Shown here in pieces: positions 1-4,828 of a DNA stretch of 7,556 bases (positions are counted from its first letter, which is position 1; each line of letters begins with the position of its first letter). Below the pieces are notes generated by a model. That model searched no databases. It saw nothing but the letters and a program-made list of their open reading frames with translations, and was not told the origin of the DNA. Both the position numbers and the translations under genes were made by a program. The stretch lies in NCBI GenBank assembly GCA_000435755.1, contig FR889106.1:43279-50834 (forward strand), written 5' to 3'. The stretch comes from Clostridium sp. CAG:508. Lineage in GTDB: Bacteria > Bacillota > Clostridia > TANB77 > CAG-508.

Positions 1-1231
1 GCAGGAATGATGGCAGCCATAAAAGCAAGTAATATTCGGAGACAATGTTATACTCTTGGAAAAAATGGAGTCATTAGGCAAAAAACTATTGATAACAGGA
101 AAAGGCAGATGTAATATTACAAGCTCACTTCCAATTGAAGAATTTATACAAAACGTACCTGGTAATGGTATGTTTTTGTATAGTAGTTTTAATAATTTTA
201 CTAATCAAGACATAATAGAACTATTAAAAAAAGAAGGATTAAACGTAAAAGAGGAAAGAGGGCACAGAGTTTTTCCTACTACTGATAATGCAAAAGATGT
301 TTTAAATGCACTAATAAAATTATTAAAAAAGGCAAGTGTGCAAATAAAAACAAATGCAAAAGTAGAAAAAATATTAGTGCAAGATGGAAAAGTGACAGGT
401 CTACAAGCAAATATAAATGGTCAAAAACAAACAATAAATGCAGATAAAATTATTCTTGCAACAGGAGGAAAAAGCTACCCTGTAACAGGTTCAACAGGTG
501 ATGGATATGAATTGGCTAAACAATTAGGTCACACAATAACAACAATAAAACCATCACTAATACCATTAACAGCAAAAAAAGAAGATTTAGAATTATGCAA
601 AGAATTACAAGGACTAAGTTTGATAAATGTATCAATAAAGCTAATAGATATATCAAAAAATAAAGCGATATATGAAGACTTTGGAGAAATGTTATTTACA
701 CATTGGGGAGTTTCAGGTCCAATAATATTAAGTGGCTCAGCTCATTTGTTAAGATACAAAAACGTAGAAGAGCTGTTATCTAAAGGACAAATTGAATTAA
801 GCATAAATTTAAAACCAGCACTTACAGCAGAAAAGCTTGAAAACCGTATATTAAGAGACTTTGAAGCGCAAAAAAACAAAGAATATAAAAATAGCTTAAA
901 TGACTTATTACCTAAAAAATTAATAGATTCGATAATTAGATTATCAGGAATAGATAGAGAAAAACAAGTAAATTCAATAACTAAACAAGAAAGAAAAAAT
1001 TTAGTAAGTTTACTTCAAAATTTTAGAATAAAAATAAGTGGATTTAGACCAATAGAAGAAGCAATTGTAACATCAGGGGGAATATCTACAAAAGAAATAA
1101 ATCCAAAAACAATGGAATCAAAAATAGTGCATGGATTATATTTTGCAGGAGAAATAATTGATGTGGATGCATATACAGGTGGATTTAATTTGCAAATTGC
1201 GTGGTCTACTGGATATACAGCTGGAATGTAA
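1..1231 (+). CDS. BaiN/HI0933-family NAD(P)/FAD-dependent oxidoreductase, 5' partial, apparent frameshift
   Basis: Flavoprotein of the HI0933/BaiN family (two-dinucleotide-binding fold, cytoplasmic); the substrate of this member is unknown. The window opens inside the gene: bases 1-30 read AGMMAAIKAS, the end of the N-terminal FAD-binding GGGPAG-M-AA segment. The family continuation GDNVILLEKMESLGKK appears from base 38 in another frame. Bases 31-37 supply seven nucleotides where six are expected, so there is one extra base. An uninterrupted reading from TTG at 56 gives 391 residues, but that is not a credible natural start. Counting from there: hallmark GKGRCN at 15-20, RVFP at 71-74, the ATGGKSYPVTGSTGDGY flavin motif at 135-151, and C-terminal GLYFAGEIIDVDAYTGG. 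The C-terminus is complete. The frameshift may be a real lesion or an assembly error. yigZ follows 12 nt downstream, probably in the same operon. Confidence 0.88.
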
Positions 1232-1243
1232 GAAAGGAAATTT

Positions 1244-1861
1244 ATGAAAACTATTACAGGCAACACAGAAGCGGAAATTGTTGAAAAAAGATCAAAGTTC
1301 ATAAGTAACTTGTATTATGTTGAAACAGTAGAACAAGCTGAAAATAAGCTAAAAGAGATAAAAAAGAGATACAATGATGCTAGGCATAACTGTTTTGCAT
1401 ATAGAGTTTGTGAAAAAAACACAATTGTAGAAAGAGCAAGTGATGATGGCGAACCAAGTGGAACAGCAGGTGCTCCAATGCTAAATTTACTTTCAAAATC
1501 AGACTTAACAAATTGCTTAGTTATAGTAACAAGATATTTTGGAGGGATTTTACTTGGCACAGGAGGGCTGGTAAGAGCGTATACAGAATCAGCAAAACAA
1601 GCTATAGAAAAAGCAAATTTAGTTACAATACAAGTTGGAGAAGAGATGCTTGTAACTATAACATATGATAAGTTGAGTGAGTTTCAATATTATTGTCAAA
1701 AAAACCATATAAATGTTATAGAACTTGAATATGGTGAAAATATAATCTGTAAAATACAAGCAATACCTGAAGAAAAAGAAAAAATATTGCAAGAAACAGT
1801 AAAAAAACAGTATAATATACAAAACATAGAAGTCACAAAAGAAGTTTATATGAAAAAATAA
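1244..1861 (+). CDS. yigZ: YigZ/IMPACT-family protein (UPF0029 plus DUF1949)
   Basis: A 205-residue cytoplasmic protein of the YigZ family, the bacterial relatives of eukaryotic IMPACT. The exact biochemical role is unsettled; a link to translation or nucleic-acid binding has been proposed. Domain 1 (about 1-125) has the classic signatures: KRSKFI near 15-20, DARHNCFAYR at 45-54, SDDGEPSGTAGAPML at 66-80 and VTRYFGGILLGTGGLVRAY at 95-113. The remainder (about 131-205) fits the small ferredoxin-like DUF1949 domain. Length is typical. The ATG is preceded by AAAGGAAA at 1233-1240, an adequate ribosome site. It sits 12 nt after the flavoprotein stop with no promoter visible between, so co-transcription is likely. 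All family motifs are present and nothing is truncated. Confidence 0.95.
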   Translation: MKTITGNTEAEIVEKRSKFISNLYYVETVEQAENKLKEIKKRYNDARHNCFAYRVCEKNTIVERASDDGEPSGTAGAPMLNLLSKSDLTNCLVIVTRYFGGILLGTGGLVRAYTESAKQAIEKANLVTIQVGEEMLVTITYDKLSEFQYYCQKNHINVIELEYGENIICKIQAIPEEKEKILQETVKKQYNIQNIEVTKEVYMKK

Positions 1862-1914
1862 TACATAAAAATAAAGGGTTTTACAAATAAATGGAAAAAA
1901 CTTCCAAAAACCTA

Positions 1915-1943
1915 TTGCAAAATTTTTATATTCATATTATAAT
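1915..1943 (+). promoter_or_regulatory. sigmaA-type promoter of spo0A
   Basis: TTGCAA (1915-1920), a 17-nt spacer, then a perfect TATAAT (1938-1943). Transcription would begin near 1950, giving a leader of about 50 nt before the spo0A start. I see no SigH-type element and no clear Spo0A box (TGTCGAA-like) in the 137-nt gap, so autoregulation through those sites is not supported by this sequence. Confidence 0.65.
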
Positions 1944-1958
1944 TAGGACAGTAAAAAA

Positions 1959-1973
1959 TGTAAAAATTTTACA
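1959..1973. promoter_or_regulatory. Inverted repeat TGTAAAA-A-TTTTACA in the spo0A leader
   Basis: A perfect 7+1+7 palindrome just after the predicted spo0A start of transcription and 12 nt before the GGGGG Shine-Dalgarno run. It could be an operator or a weak RNA hairpin. Because the region is AT-rich, chance is a real alternative. No regulator is assigned. Confidence 0.3.
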
Positions 1974-1998
1974 AATTTAAAAATAGGGGGAAAGAATT

Positions 1999-2817
1999 GT
2001 GAATGAGAAAATTACGGTATTAGTGGCAGATGATAATAGTGACTTTACTATGACATTATCTAGTTATTTAGAAAAGGAAGAGCAAATTCAAATTGTTGGA
2101 ATTGCTAAAGATGGTAATGAAGCATATGAAAAGGCAATAGAACTAAAACCAGATATCTTATTATTAGATATAATTATGCCACATTTGGATGGACTTGGAG
2201 TTCTAGAAAAATTAGGAGAAACTAATTTAGAAAAAAGTCCGTTAGTAATTATTTTGTCTGCTGTAGGACAAGATAAAATAACACAAAAAGCAATATCTTT
2301 GGGAGCTCAATACTATATTGTAAAACCTTTTGATATAAACGTCTTAATAAAGAGAATGAAAGAGTTGAAAAATTATCAACCAACTCAGTTTAAGGGAGGA
2401 TTTATTACTAGAGAAATAAAGGCCCAATACATAGATATTGCACCAGATAAAAAGAAGAACCAAGAAAACCTAGAAGCACTAGTAACAAATATCATTCACG
2501 AAGTTGGAGTACCAGCTCACATAAAAGGATACCAATACTTAAGAGAAGCAATAATGATGGTAATAAAAGATACAGATGTAATCAATCAAATTACAAAACA
2601 ACTTTATCCTGAAATTGCAGATAAATACCATACTACACCAAGCAGAGTAGAAAGAGCAATCCGTCATGCAATAGAAGTAGCATGGGGAAGAGGAGAGCAA
2701 AGTGCAGTTGAAAACATATTTGGCTACACAGTATCAGCAGCCAAAGGAAAGCCAACCAATAGCGAATTTATAGCGATGATTAGCGACAAATTAAGGCTTG
2801 AATTAAAGTCTGCATAA
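1999..2817 (+). CDS. spo0A: Spo0A, sporulation master response regulator
   Basis: DNA-binding response regulator of 272 residues that, when phosphorylated, starts sporulation and other stationary-phase programmes. Receiver domain about 4-125: acidic pocket D11/D12, phospho-acceptor D57 in LLLDIIMPHLDG, switch serine S87 in LSAVG, and K109 in VKPF. A linker runs from about 126 to 155. The Spo0A C-terminal domain (about 156-270) carries HEVGVPAHIKGYQYLREAI, the recognition segment SRVERAIRHAIEVAW at 215-229, then FGYTVSAAKGKPTNSEF and DKLRLEL, all closely matching the Bacillus family. The start is GTG, chosen because AGGGGG lies 8 nt upstream. In Bacillus and many clostridia spoIVB precedes spo0A; here the upstream gene is yigZ. 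It is probably transcribed alone from the promoter at 1915-1943. Confidence 0.98.
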   Translation: MNEKITVLVADDNSDFTMTLSSYLEKEEQIQIVGIAKDGNEAYEKAIELKPDILLLDIIMPHLDGLGVLEKLGETNLEKSPLVIILSAVGQDKITQKAISLGAQYYIVKPFDINVLIKRMKELKNYQPTQFKGGFITREIKAQYIDIAPDKKKNQENLEALVTNIIHEVGVPAHIKGYQYLREAIMMVIKDTDVINQITKQLYPEIADKYHTTPSRVERAIRHAIEVAWGRGEQSAVENIFGYTVSAAKGKPTNSEFIAMISDKLRLELKSA

Positions 2818-2885
2818 AACGATAAAACACAGATGGGAGAATAAATGTGAAAGAATGTAAAAAACTTCCATTCATATTTATACCA

Positions 2886-2936
2886 CCAATAAATGCTTTT
2901 TTATACCAATAAACTATAATAACAAAAACCAATAAA
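2886..2936 (+). repeat. Three direct CCAATAAA repeats
   Basis: Identical octamers at 2886-2893, 2906-2913 and 2929-2936 (20- and 23-nt spacing), with the inverse TTTATTGG at 3013-3020. Another CCAATAAA lies at 4639-4646, directly after the second toxin remnant. In an AT-rich gap they may be partly coincidental. Their sharing with the 3' side of the second toxin-antitoxin module suggests common ancestry of these intergenic pieces. Confidence 0.4.
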
Positions 2937-2980
2937 CACCTTTTATTTATTGCATAGAATAACAATAGATAGAGGTGTTT
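2934..2980. terminator. Possible weak two-way terminator or decayed toxin-antitoxin terminator
   Basis: AAACACCT (2934-2941) pairs with AGGTGTTT (2973-2980) across a 31-nt loop. On + it is followed only by TATATG. On - it is followed by ATTGGTTTTTG. The flanks (CCAATAAA before the stem, TGTTT then TATAT after) resemble the terminator at 4644-4687. It may end spo0A transcripts or be a relic. Confidence 0.35.
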
Positions 2981-3051
2981 TATATGCTTAAAATATAGCG
3001 ATGAAGCCTTTATTTATTGGCTTGATTTATAAGTAAAAGTAACCAAATTAC

Positions 3052-3080
3052 TTGACAATAGTAAAATAAATGAGTATAAT
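3052..3080 (+). promoter_or_regulatory. Consensus sigmaA promoter of the antitoxin RNA
   Basis: Perfect TTGACA (3052-3057), a 17-nt spacer and perfect TATAAT (3075-3080). It should be among the strongest promoters in the window, as expected for the unstable, abundant RNA of a type I toxin-antitoxin pair. Transcription would start near 3087. Confidence 0.85.
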
Positions 3081-3086
3081 AAATAT

Positions 3087-3175
3087 AGAAATAAGGAGCC
3101 ACAAAAAGTGGTCGCCGATTTTTGTGTTAAAAAGTGCACACTCTAATCGCAAGCAGAGTGTGTATTTGTTTTTTT
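3087..3175 (+). ncRNA. Type I antitoxin antisense RNA (about 89 nt)
   Basis: Inferred RNA running from the consensus promoter to the two-way terminator. It carries no plausible coding frame of its own. It converges on the toxin gene and its 3' end reaches the toxin stop codon, so it is complementary to the toxin mRNA 3' end, the layout of B. subtilis txpA/RatA and bsrG/SR4. The 5' half can fold two ways: CCAC/GTGG (3099-3102 with 3108-3111), or a longer 8-bp stem CACAAAAA/TTTTTGTG (3100-3107 with 3119-3126) whose loop displays GTGGTCGCCGA. Ends are predictions. Confidence 0.75.
3135..3175. terminator. Shared two-way terminator of the toxin-antitoxin pair
   Basis: Stem CACACTCT (3137-3144) with AGAGTGTG (3155-3162), extendable by a G-T and a T-A pair, and a 10-nt loop. 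On + it is followed by TTTG and seven T (3169-3175), a good terminator for the antitoxin RNA. On - it is followed by a shorter five-T run (3133-3129), a weaker end for the toxin mRNA. Confidence 0.8.
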
Positions 3176-3284
3176 ATTTGCTTAATATATGTACGAGTAC
3201 AATTATTAAGGCAATAGTTATGATAGTTACTGATACAAGACCAGCGAAAAGTAGTATTATTAATTGTAATAATGCTTCTACCAT
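3174..3284 (-). CDS. Small hydrophobic type I toxin (TxpA/BsrG, holin-like toxin type)
   Basis: A 36-residue peptide, nearly all one membrane helix. It begins MVEALLQLIILLFAGL and ends with VLVHILSK and a TAA stop. The acidic start (Glu-3, then ALL) followed by a long hydrophobic helix fits the Gram-positive holin-like toxin group (TxpA, BsrG), which act on the membrane when overproduced. The start at 3284 is chosen because GGAGG lies 8 nt upstream; an in-frame ATG at 3290 and GTG at 3293 are too close to it. It has its own sigmaA promoter (3342-3370), a ribosome site locked in a hairpin (3291-3309) and a convergent antisense RNA over its 3' end. Together these make a full type I toxin-antitoxin module. 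Toxicity is inferred. Confidence 0.82.
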   Translation of the reverse strand: MVEALLQLIILLFAGLVSVTIITIALIIVLVHILSK

Positions 3285-3290
3285 ACACAT

Positions 3291-3309
3291 CACCTCCTCT
3301 TTGGAGGCG
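3291..3309 (-). promoter_or_regulatory. Hairpin that sequesters the toxin Shine-Dalgarno
   Basis: In the toxin mRNA, CGCCTCC (3309-3303) can pair with GGAGGTG (3297-3291) over an AAAGA loop: seven pairs, one of them G-U, covering the whole ribosome site. Sequestering of this kind is a known way of holding back translation of type I toxins. Here it follows directly from the sequence, while the effect is inferred. Confidence 0.75.
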
Positions 3310-3341
3310 ACACACCCTTGCTTTTCCTTATTTCATAATAT

Positions 3342-3370
3342 ATTATACATATAAGTAAAATATAAGTCAA
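3342..3370 (-). promoter_or_regulatory. sigmaA promoter of the toxin mRNA
   Basis: Reading the - strand: TTGACT (3370-3365), a 17-nt spacer and perfect TATAAT (3347-3342). Start of transcription would be near 3335, giving a leader of about 50 nt. The leader shares blocks at identical spacing with the antitoxin leader (GAAATAAGGA and GTCGCC). Confidence 0.8.
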
Positions 3371-3396
3371 TAATCAAAGAACAAAAATTTGTAATT

Positions 3397-3582
3397 TTAT
3401 TCATCAGAATTATTATCATCTTCAAAATTTTCCAAACCAAACTTTAAAAATTCTATAACTACTTTATTAAATGACAAGTTTTTCTTGTCTGATATTTTTT
3501 GGATTTCATCTACAATATCCTCAGGTAATCTTAAAGTTTTACTAATTCCACTATGATTTTCAGGTATTCTAAGTTTTTTCAT
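3397..3582 (-). CDS. Small ribbon-helix-helix (CopG/Arc-like) DNA-binding protein
   Basis: A 61-residue protein. ISKTLRLPEDIVDEI (about 13-27) gives the DNA-contacting beta strand and first helix. DKKNLSFNKVVIEFLKFGLENF (about 32-53) gives the turn and second helix of a ribbon-helix-helix fold, with an acidic tail. Such proteins act as dimers and usually repress their own promoter. The ATG at 3582 has AAGGAGG 8 nt upstream; the ATG at 3587 is out of frame and too close. It diverges from the coiled-coil gene across 121 nt containing six TGCA elements, so it is the likely regulator of both. A candidate promoter is TTGCAA (3651-3646), 18 nt, TTTAAT (3627-3622). No clear terminator separates it from the toxin promoter downstream. 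It could alternatively be an antitoxin-type regulator, but no protein toxin partner is visible. Confidence 0.8.
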   Translation of the reverse strand: MKKLRIPENHSGISKTLRLPEDIVDEIQKISDKKNLSFNKVVIEFLKFGLENFEDDNNSDE

Positions 3583-3595
3583 AACATAATCCTCC

Positions 3596-3678
3596 TTGCA
3601 CTAATTTTATATGCAAAAATTATTAAAATATGCACCTAAAAATACTTGCAATTATTTTGCAATTAGTTTATAATGCAA
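3596..3678. promoter_or_regulatory. Array of six TGCA half-sites between divergent genes (probable operator)
   Basis: TGCA begins at 3597, 3612, 3631, 3647, 3658 and 3674, mostly as TTGCA or TGCAA. Pairs form inverted repeats, for example TTGCA (3596-3600) with TGCAA (3612-3616), and TTGCAATTA is directly repeated at 3646 and 3657. The elements overlap the -35, the spacer and the edge of the -10 of the + promoter, and also the candidate - promoter. Short tandem symmetric sites are typical of ribbon-helix-helix proteins. From memory, TGCA is also part of the CopG operator. Confidence 0.6.
3646..3674 (+). promoter_or_regulatory. sigmaA promoter of the coiled-coil gene
   Basis: TTGCAA (3646-3651), a 17-nt spacer and perfect TATAAT (3669-3674). 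The palindromic TTGCAA could serve as -35 for both divergent genes, making the two promoters mutually exclusive. TGCA elements cover it. Confidence 0.75.
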
Positions 3679-3703
3679 ATAGAAAAAAAGGAGGGAATAG
3701 AAA

Positions 3704-4558
3704 ATGAAAAAAAAGAACAGCAAAAGAATAATATGGAGTGTTGTAGCTGTAATAATAATTACATTAGCTGTTATTGGCTTTGCTATATTTATTAAACGTG
3801 AACAAGGAAGAAATCCACAATATATTGGTACTGCTTTTAAAGACCAAGAAACATCATTAAGTGAAGAAAGTAAAAAACAAACTCAATGTGATAGTCAAAG
3901 CATAAATGAATTGGTAGAAACTCAAAAGGAAAACTCAATACAATCTGCTAATAAGTCTACAAATAATAAAAACAGTAATTCTAATAACAATACTGGAAAT
4001 CAAAATAATATTAATAAGAGTTCTAAGTCAAATAATAACACAACAAATACTTCTAAACCGAATAATTCCAGTCAAGATAACAATACATTAGGCAACCCCG
4101 ATTTAAATAACAATATAACTAATACACAACCTAAAAATGATAATCAACAAACGCAACAACCTCAAACACCAACAGTAGATAAGGGGGCAAATCAAACAAA
4201 ATATAACCAAAAGTTATTAGAATTAAATAATGCTAAAAATTATCTTGAACAACTAAAGAATTTTGTAGAAGATTCACAATCGGATTTAAATAGTTATAAA
4301 ACAAAGTTAGCTAATGCTAAAACAAAATTAGAAAATGCAAAAAAGCAAAAGACGATTCAAGTTTTTGAGAATGGACAATTTGTATGGAAAGCCGATCCAC
4401 AAAAGATAGCAGACGCTGAAGAAGATGTTGCTCATTATGAAAATATGGTTAGTAAATACAATACACTTTATAAAAACGATAAATTAAAATTGGATAATCA
4501 ACAATCTAAAGTAAATAATTTACAAAAAGAAGTTGATAACTTAAAGAAACAATTATAA
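3704..4558 (+). CDS. Membrane-anchored Asn-rich linker and coiled-coil protein, function unknown
   Basis: I do not recognise a named family. The 284 residues have three parts. A basic N-terminus (KKKNSKR) and one transmembrane segment or uncleaved signal anchor (9-30) come first. Then comes a low-complexity linker rich in Asn, Ser, Thr and Gln (about 84-165). Last is a long charged heptad-like coiled coil (about 167-216 and 232-284), broken by TIQVFENGQFVWKADP (217-232), which looks like a beta-hairpin turn letting two helices fold back. With the positive N-terminus inside, the linker and coiled coil would be extracellular. GGAGGG lies 8 nt before the ATG. It diverges from the ribbon-helix-helix gene and is probably repressed by it. 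Just past the stop lies another membrane-helix reading in the +1 frame, judged a toxin remnant. A wall-spanning or cell-contact role is only a guess. Confidence 0.8.
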   Translation: MKKKNSKRIIWSVVAVIIITLAVIGFAIFIKREQGRNPQYIGTAFKDQETSLSEESKKQTQCDSQSINELVETQKENSIQSANKSTNNKNSNSNNNTGNQNNINKSSKSNNNTTNTSKPNNSSQDNNTLGNPDLNNNITNTQPKNDNQQTQQPQTPTVDKGANQTKYNQKLLELNNAKNYLEQLKNFVEDSQSDLNSYKTKLANAKTKLENAKKQKTIQVFENGQFVWKADPQKIADAEEDVAHYENMVSKYNTLYKNDKLKLDNQQSKVNNLQKEVDNLKKQL

Positions 4559-4562
4559 TTAT

Positions 4563-4637
4563 TTACTAATTCTAGTAACTATCATAGTAATTGCCTTAAT
4601 TATAGCATTAGCAGTAATTTTGCGCAAAAGTAAATAA
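4563..4637 (+). pseudogene. 3' remnant of a second type I toxin gene
   Basis: Twenty-four open codons ending in TAA encode LLILVTIIVIALIIALAVIL followed by RKSK. The stretch VTIIVIALII matches VTIITIALII of the toxin at 3174-3284. At DNA level AGTAACTATCATA and ATTGCCTTAAT are identical at the same spacing. The frame stays open upstream only to 4545, with no start codon and no Shine-Dalgarno, so the toxin's beginning is missing. It lies 4 nt past the coiled-coil stop in another frame, and is followed by a two-way terminator and an opposing antitoxin-like RNA, as in the intact module. An alternative is a frameshifted C-terminal membrane helix of the preceding gene; the DNA match and opposing RNA argue against this. 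Confidence 0.65.
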
Positions 4638-4643
4638 ACCAAT

Positions 4644-4687
4644 AAAAAAAACACATCTGTGATTTGACCGTTATAGATGTGTTTTTT
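4644..4687. terminator. Two-way terminator between the coiled-coil gene and the second antitoxin RNA
   Basis: ACACATCT (4651-4658) pairs with AGATGTGT (4675-4682) over a 16-nt loop, extended by A-T pairs on both sides. T-runs follow on + (4682-4687) and on - (eight, 4651-4644). It would end the coiled-coil mRNA and the opposing small RNA. Confidence 0.85.
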
Positions 4688-4728
4688 CTATATCGTGGAA
4701 AGCCATGTTTGTGGTTTTTCCATTTCCT
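4644..4728 (-). ncRNA. Second type I antitoxin-like RNA (about 85 nt)
   Basis: Inferred from a perfect sigmaA promoter and the two-way terminator. The RNA has a 5' hairpin, TGGAAA (4722-4717) with TTTCCA (4701-4696) and inner CCA/TGG pairs, then the terminator stem. The same plan is seen in the antitoxin RNA at 3087-3175. The leader after the -10 shares TAG-AAAT and CCACAAA blocks with that RNA. It is antisense to the 3' untranslated end of the coiled-coil mRNA, and its natural target, the second toxin, survives only as a 3' remnant. It may now protect against homologous toxins or affect the coiled-coil mRNA; both are guesses. Confidence 0.6.
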
Positions 4729-4734
4729 ACAATT

Positions 4735-4763
4735 ATTATACACACACTAAATAGATTTGTCAA
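4735..4763 (-). promoter_or_regulatory. Consensus sigmaA promoter of the second antitoxin-like RNA
   Basis: On -: TTGACA (4763-4758), a 17-nt spacer and TATAAT (4740-4735), perfect in both boxes. Its -35 lies 5 bp from the -35 of the divergent promoter for the NrdD-like gene, so the two are back to back. Confidence 0.82.
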
Positions 4764-4768
4764 ACTTA

Positions 4769-4797
4769 TTGACTAATAATTCCATGAAATATATAAT
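4769..4797 (+). promoter_or_regulatory. sigmaA promoter of the NrdD-like operon
   Basis: TTGACT (4769-4774), a 17-nt spacer and TATAAT (4792-4797), with transcription expected near 4804. I see no paired NrdR-box-like sequence, which often controls real ribonucleotide reductase genes. The leader is short, about 25 nt. Confidence 0.8.
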
Positions 4798-4828
4798 TAA
4801 CATAGCAAAAAAATAAGGAGGACTAATA

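Larger units (their letters stand above)
2818..3051. other. Non-coding gap after spo0A with short repeats and hairpins
   Basis: No convincing gene. It contains three same-direction CCAATAAA copies, an inverted copy TTTATTGG at 3013-3020, a long-loop hairpin at 2934-2980 and a small hairpin AAGCC/GGCTT at 3004-3023. A 21-codon GTG-started reading (2847-2912) has GGGAG 7 nt upstream, but nothing else supports it. No strong spo0A terminator is seen: the ATGGGAG/CTTCCAT pairing at 2833-2871 lacks a following T-run. Confidence 0.5.

Noticed and set aside
1895..2870. 12-nt direct repeat AAAAAACTTCCA on both sides of spo0A (1895-1906 and 2859-2870)
   Set aside because: Short and A-rich. No mobile element, target duplication or shared longer homology supports an insertion of spo0A.
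2847..2912. A 21-codon GTG-started reading on + after spo0A, with GGGAG 7 nt upstream
   Set aside because: It has a fair ribosome site but no recognisable features or promoter, and lies in a repeat-rich gap. Kept only as a note in the gap entry.
2780..2965. 61-codon reading on - overlapping the end of spo0A
   Set aside because: No good ribosome site, hydrophobic composition expected from reversed AT-rich DNA, and it overlaps the conserved spo0A C-terminus.
3070..3354. 94-codon reading on + across the toxin-antitoxin module
   Set aside because: Its ATG lies inside the antitoxin promoter and it runs opposite the toxin gene. The promoter, terminator and toxin layout explains the region better.
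3596..3678. CRISPR array or plasmid-type iterons
   Set aside because: The repeats are only 4-5 bp with irregular 11-19 bp spacing and lie over promoters, which fits an operator and not spacers or an origin.
4545..4637. Programmed frameshift adding a C-terminal membrane helix to the coiled-coil protein
   Set aside because: No convincing slippery site or stimulator was seen at the stop, and the segment matches the toxin at DNA level with an opposing antitoxin-type RNA. Left as the stated alternative.
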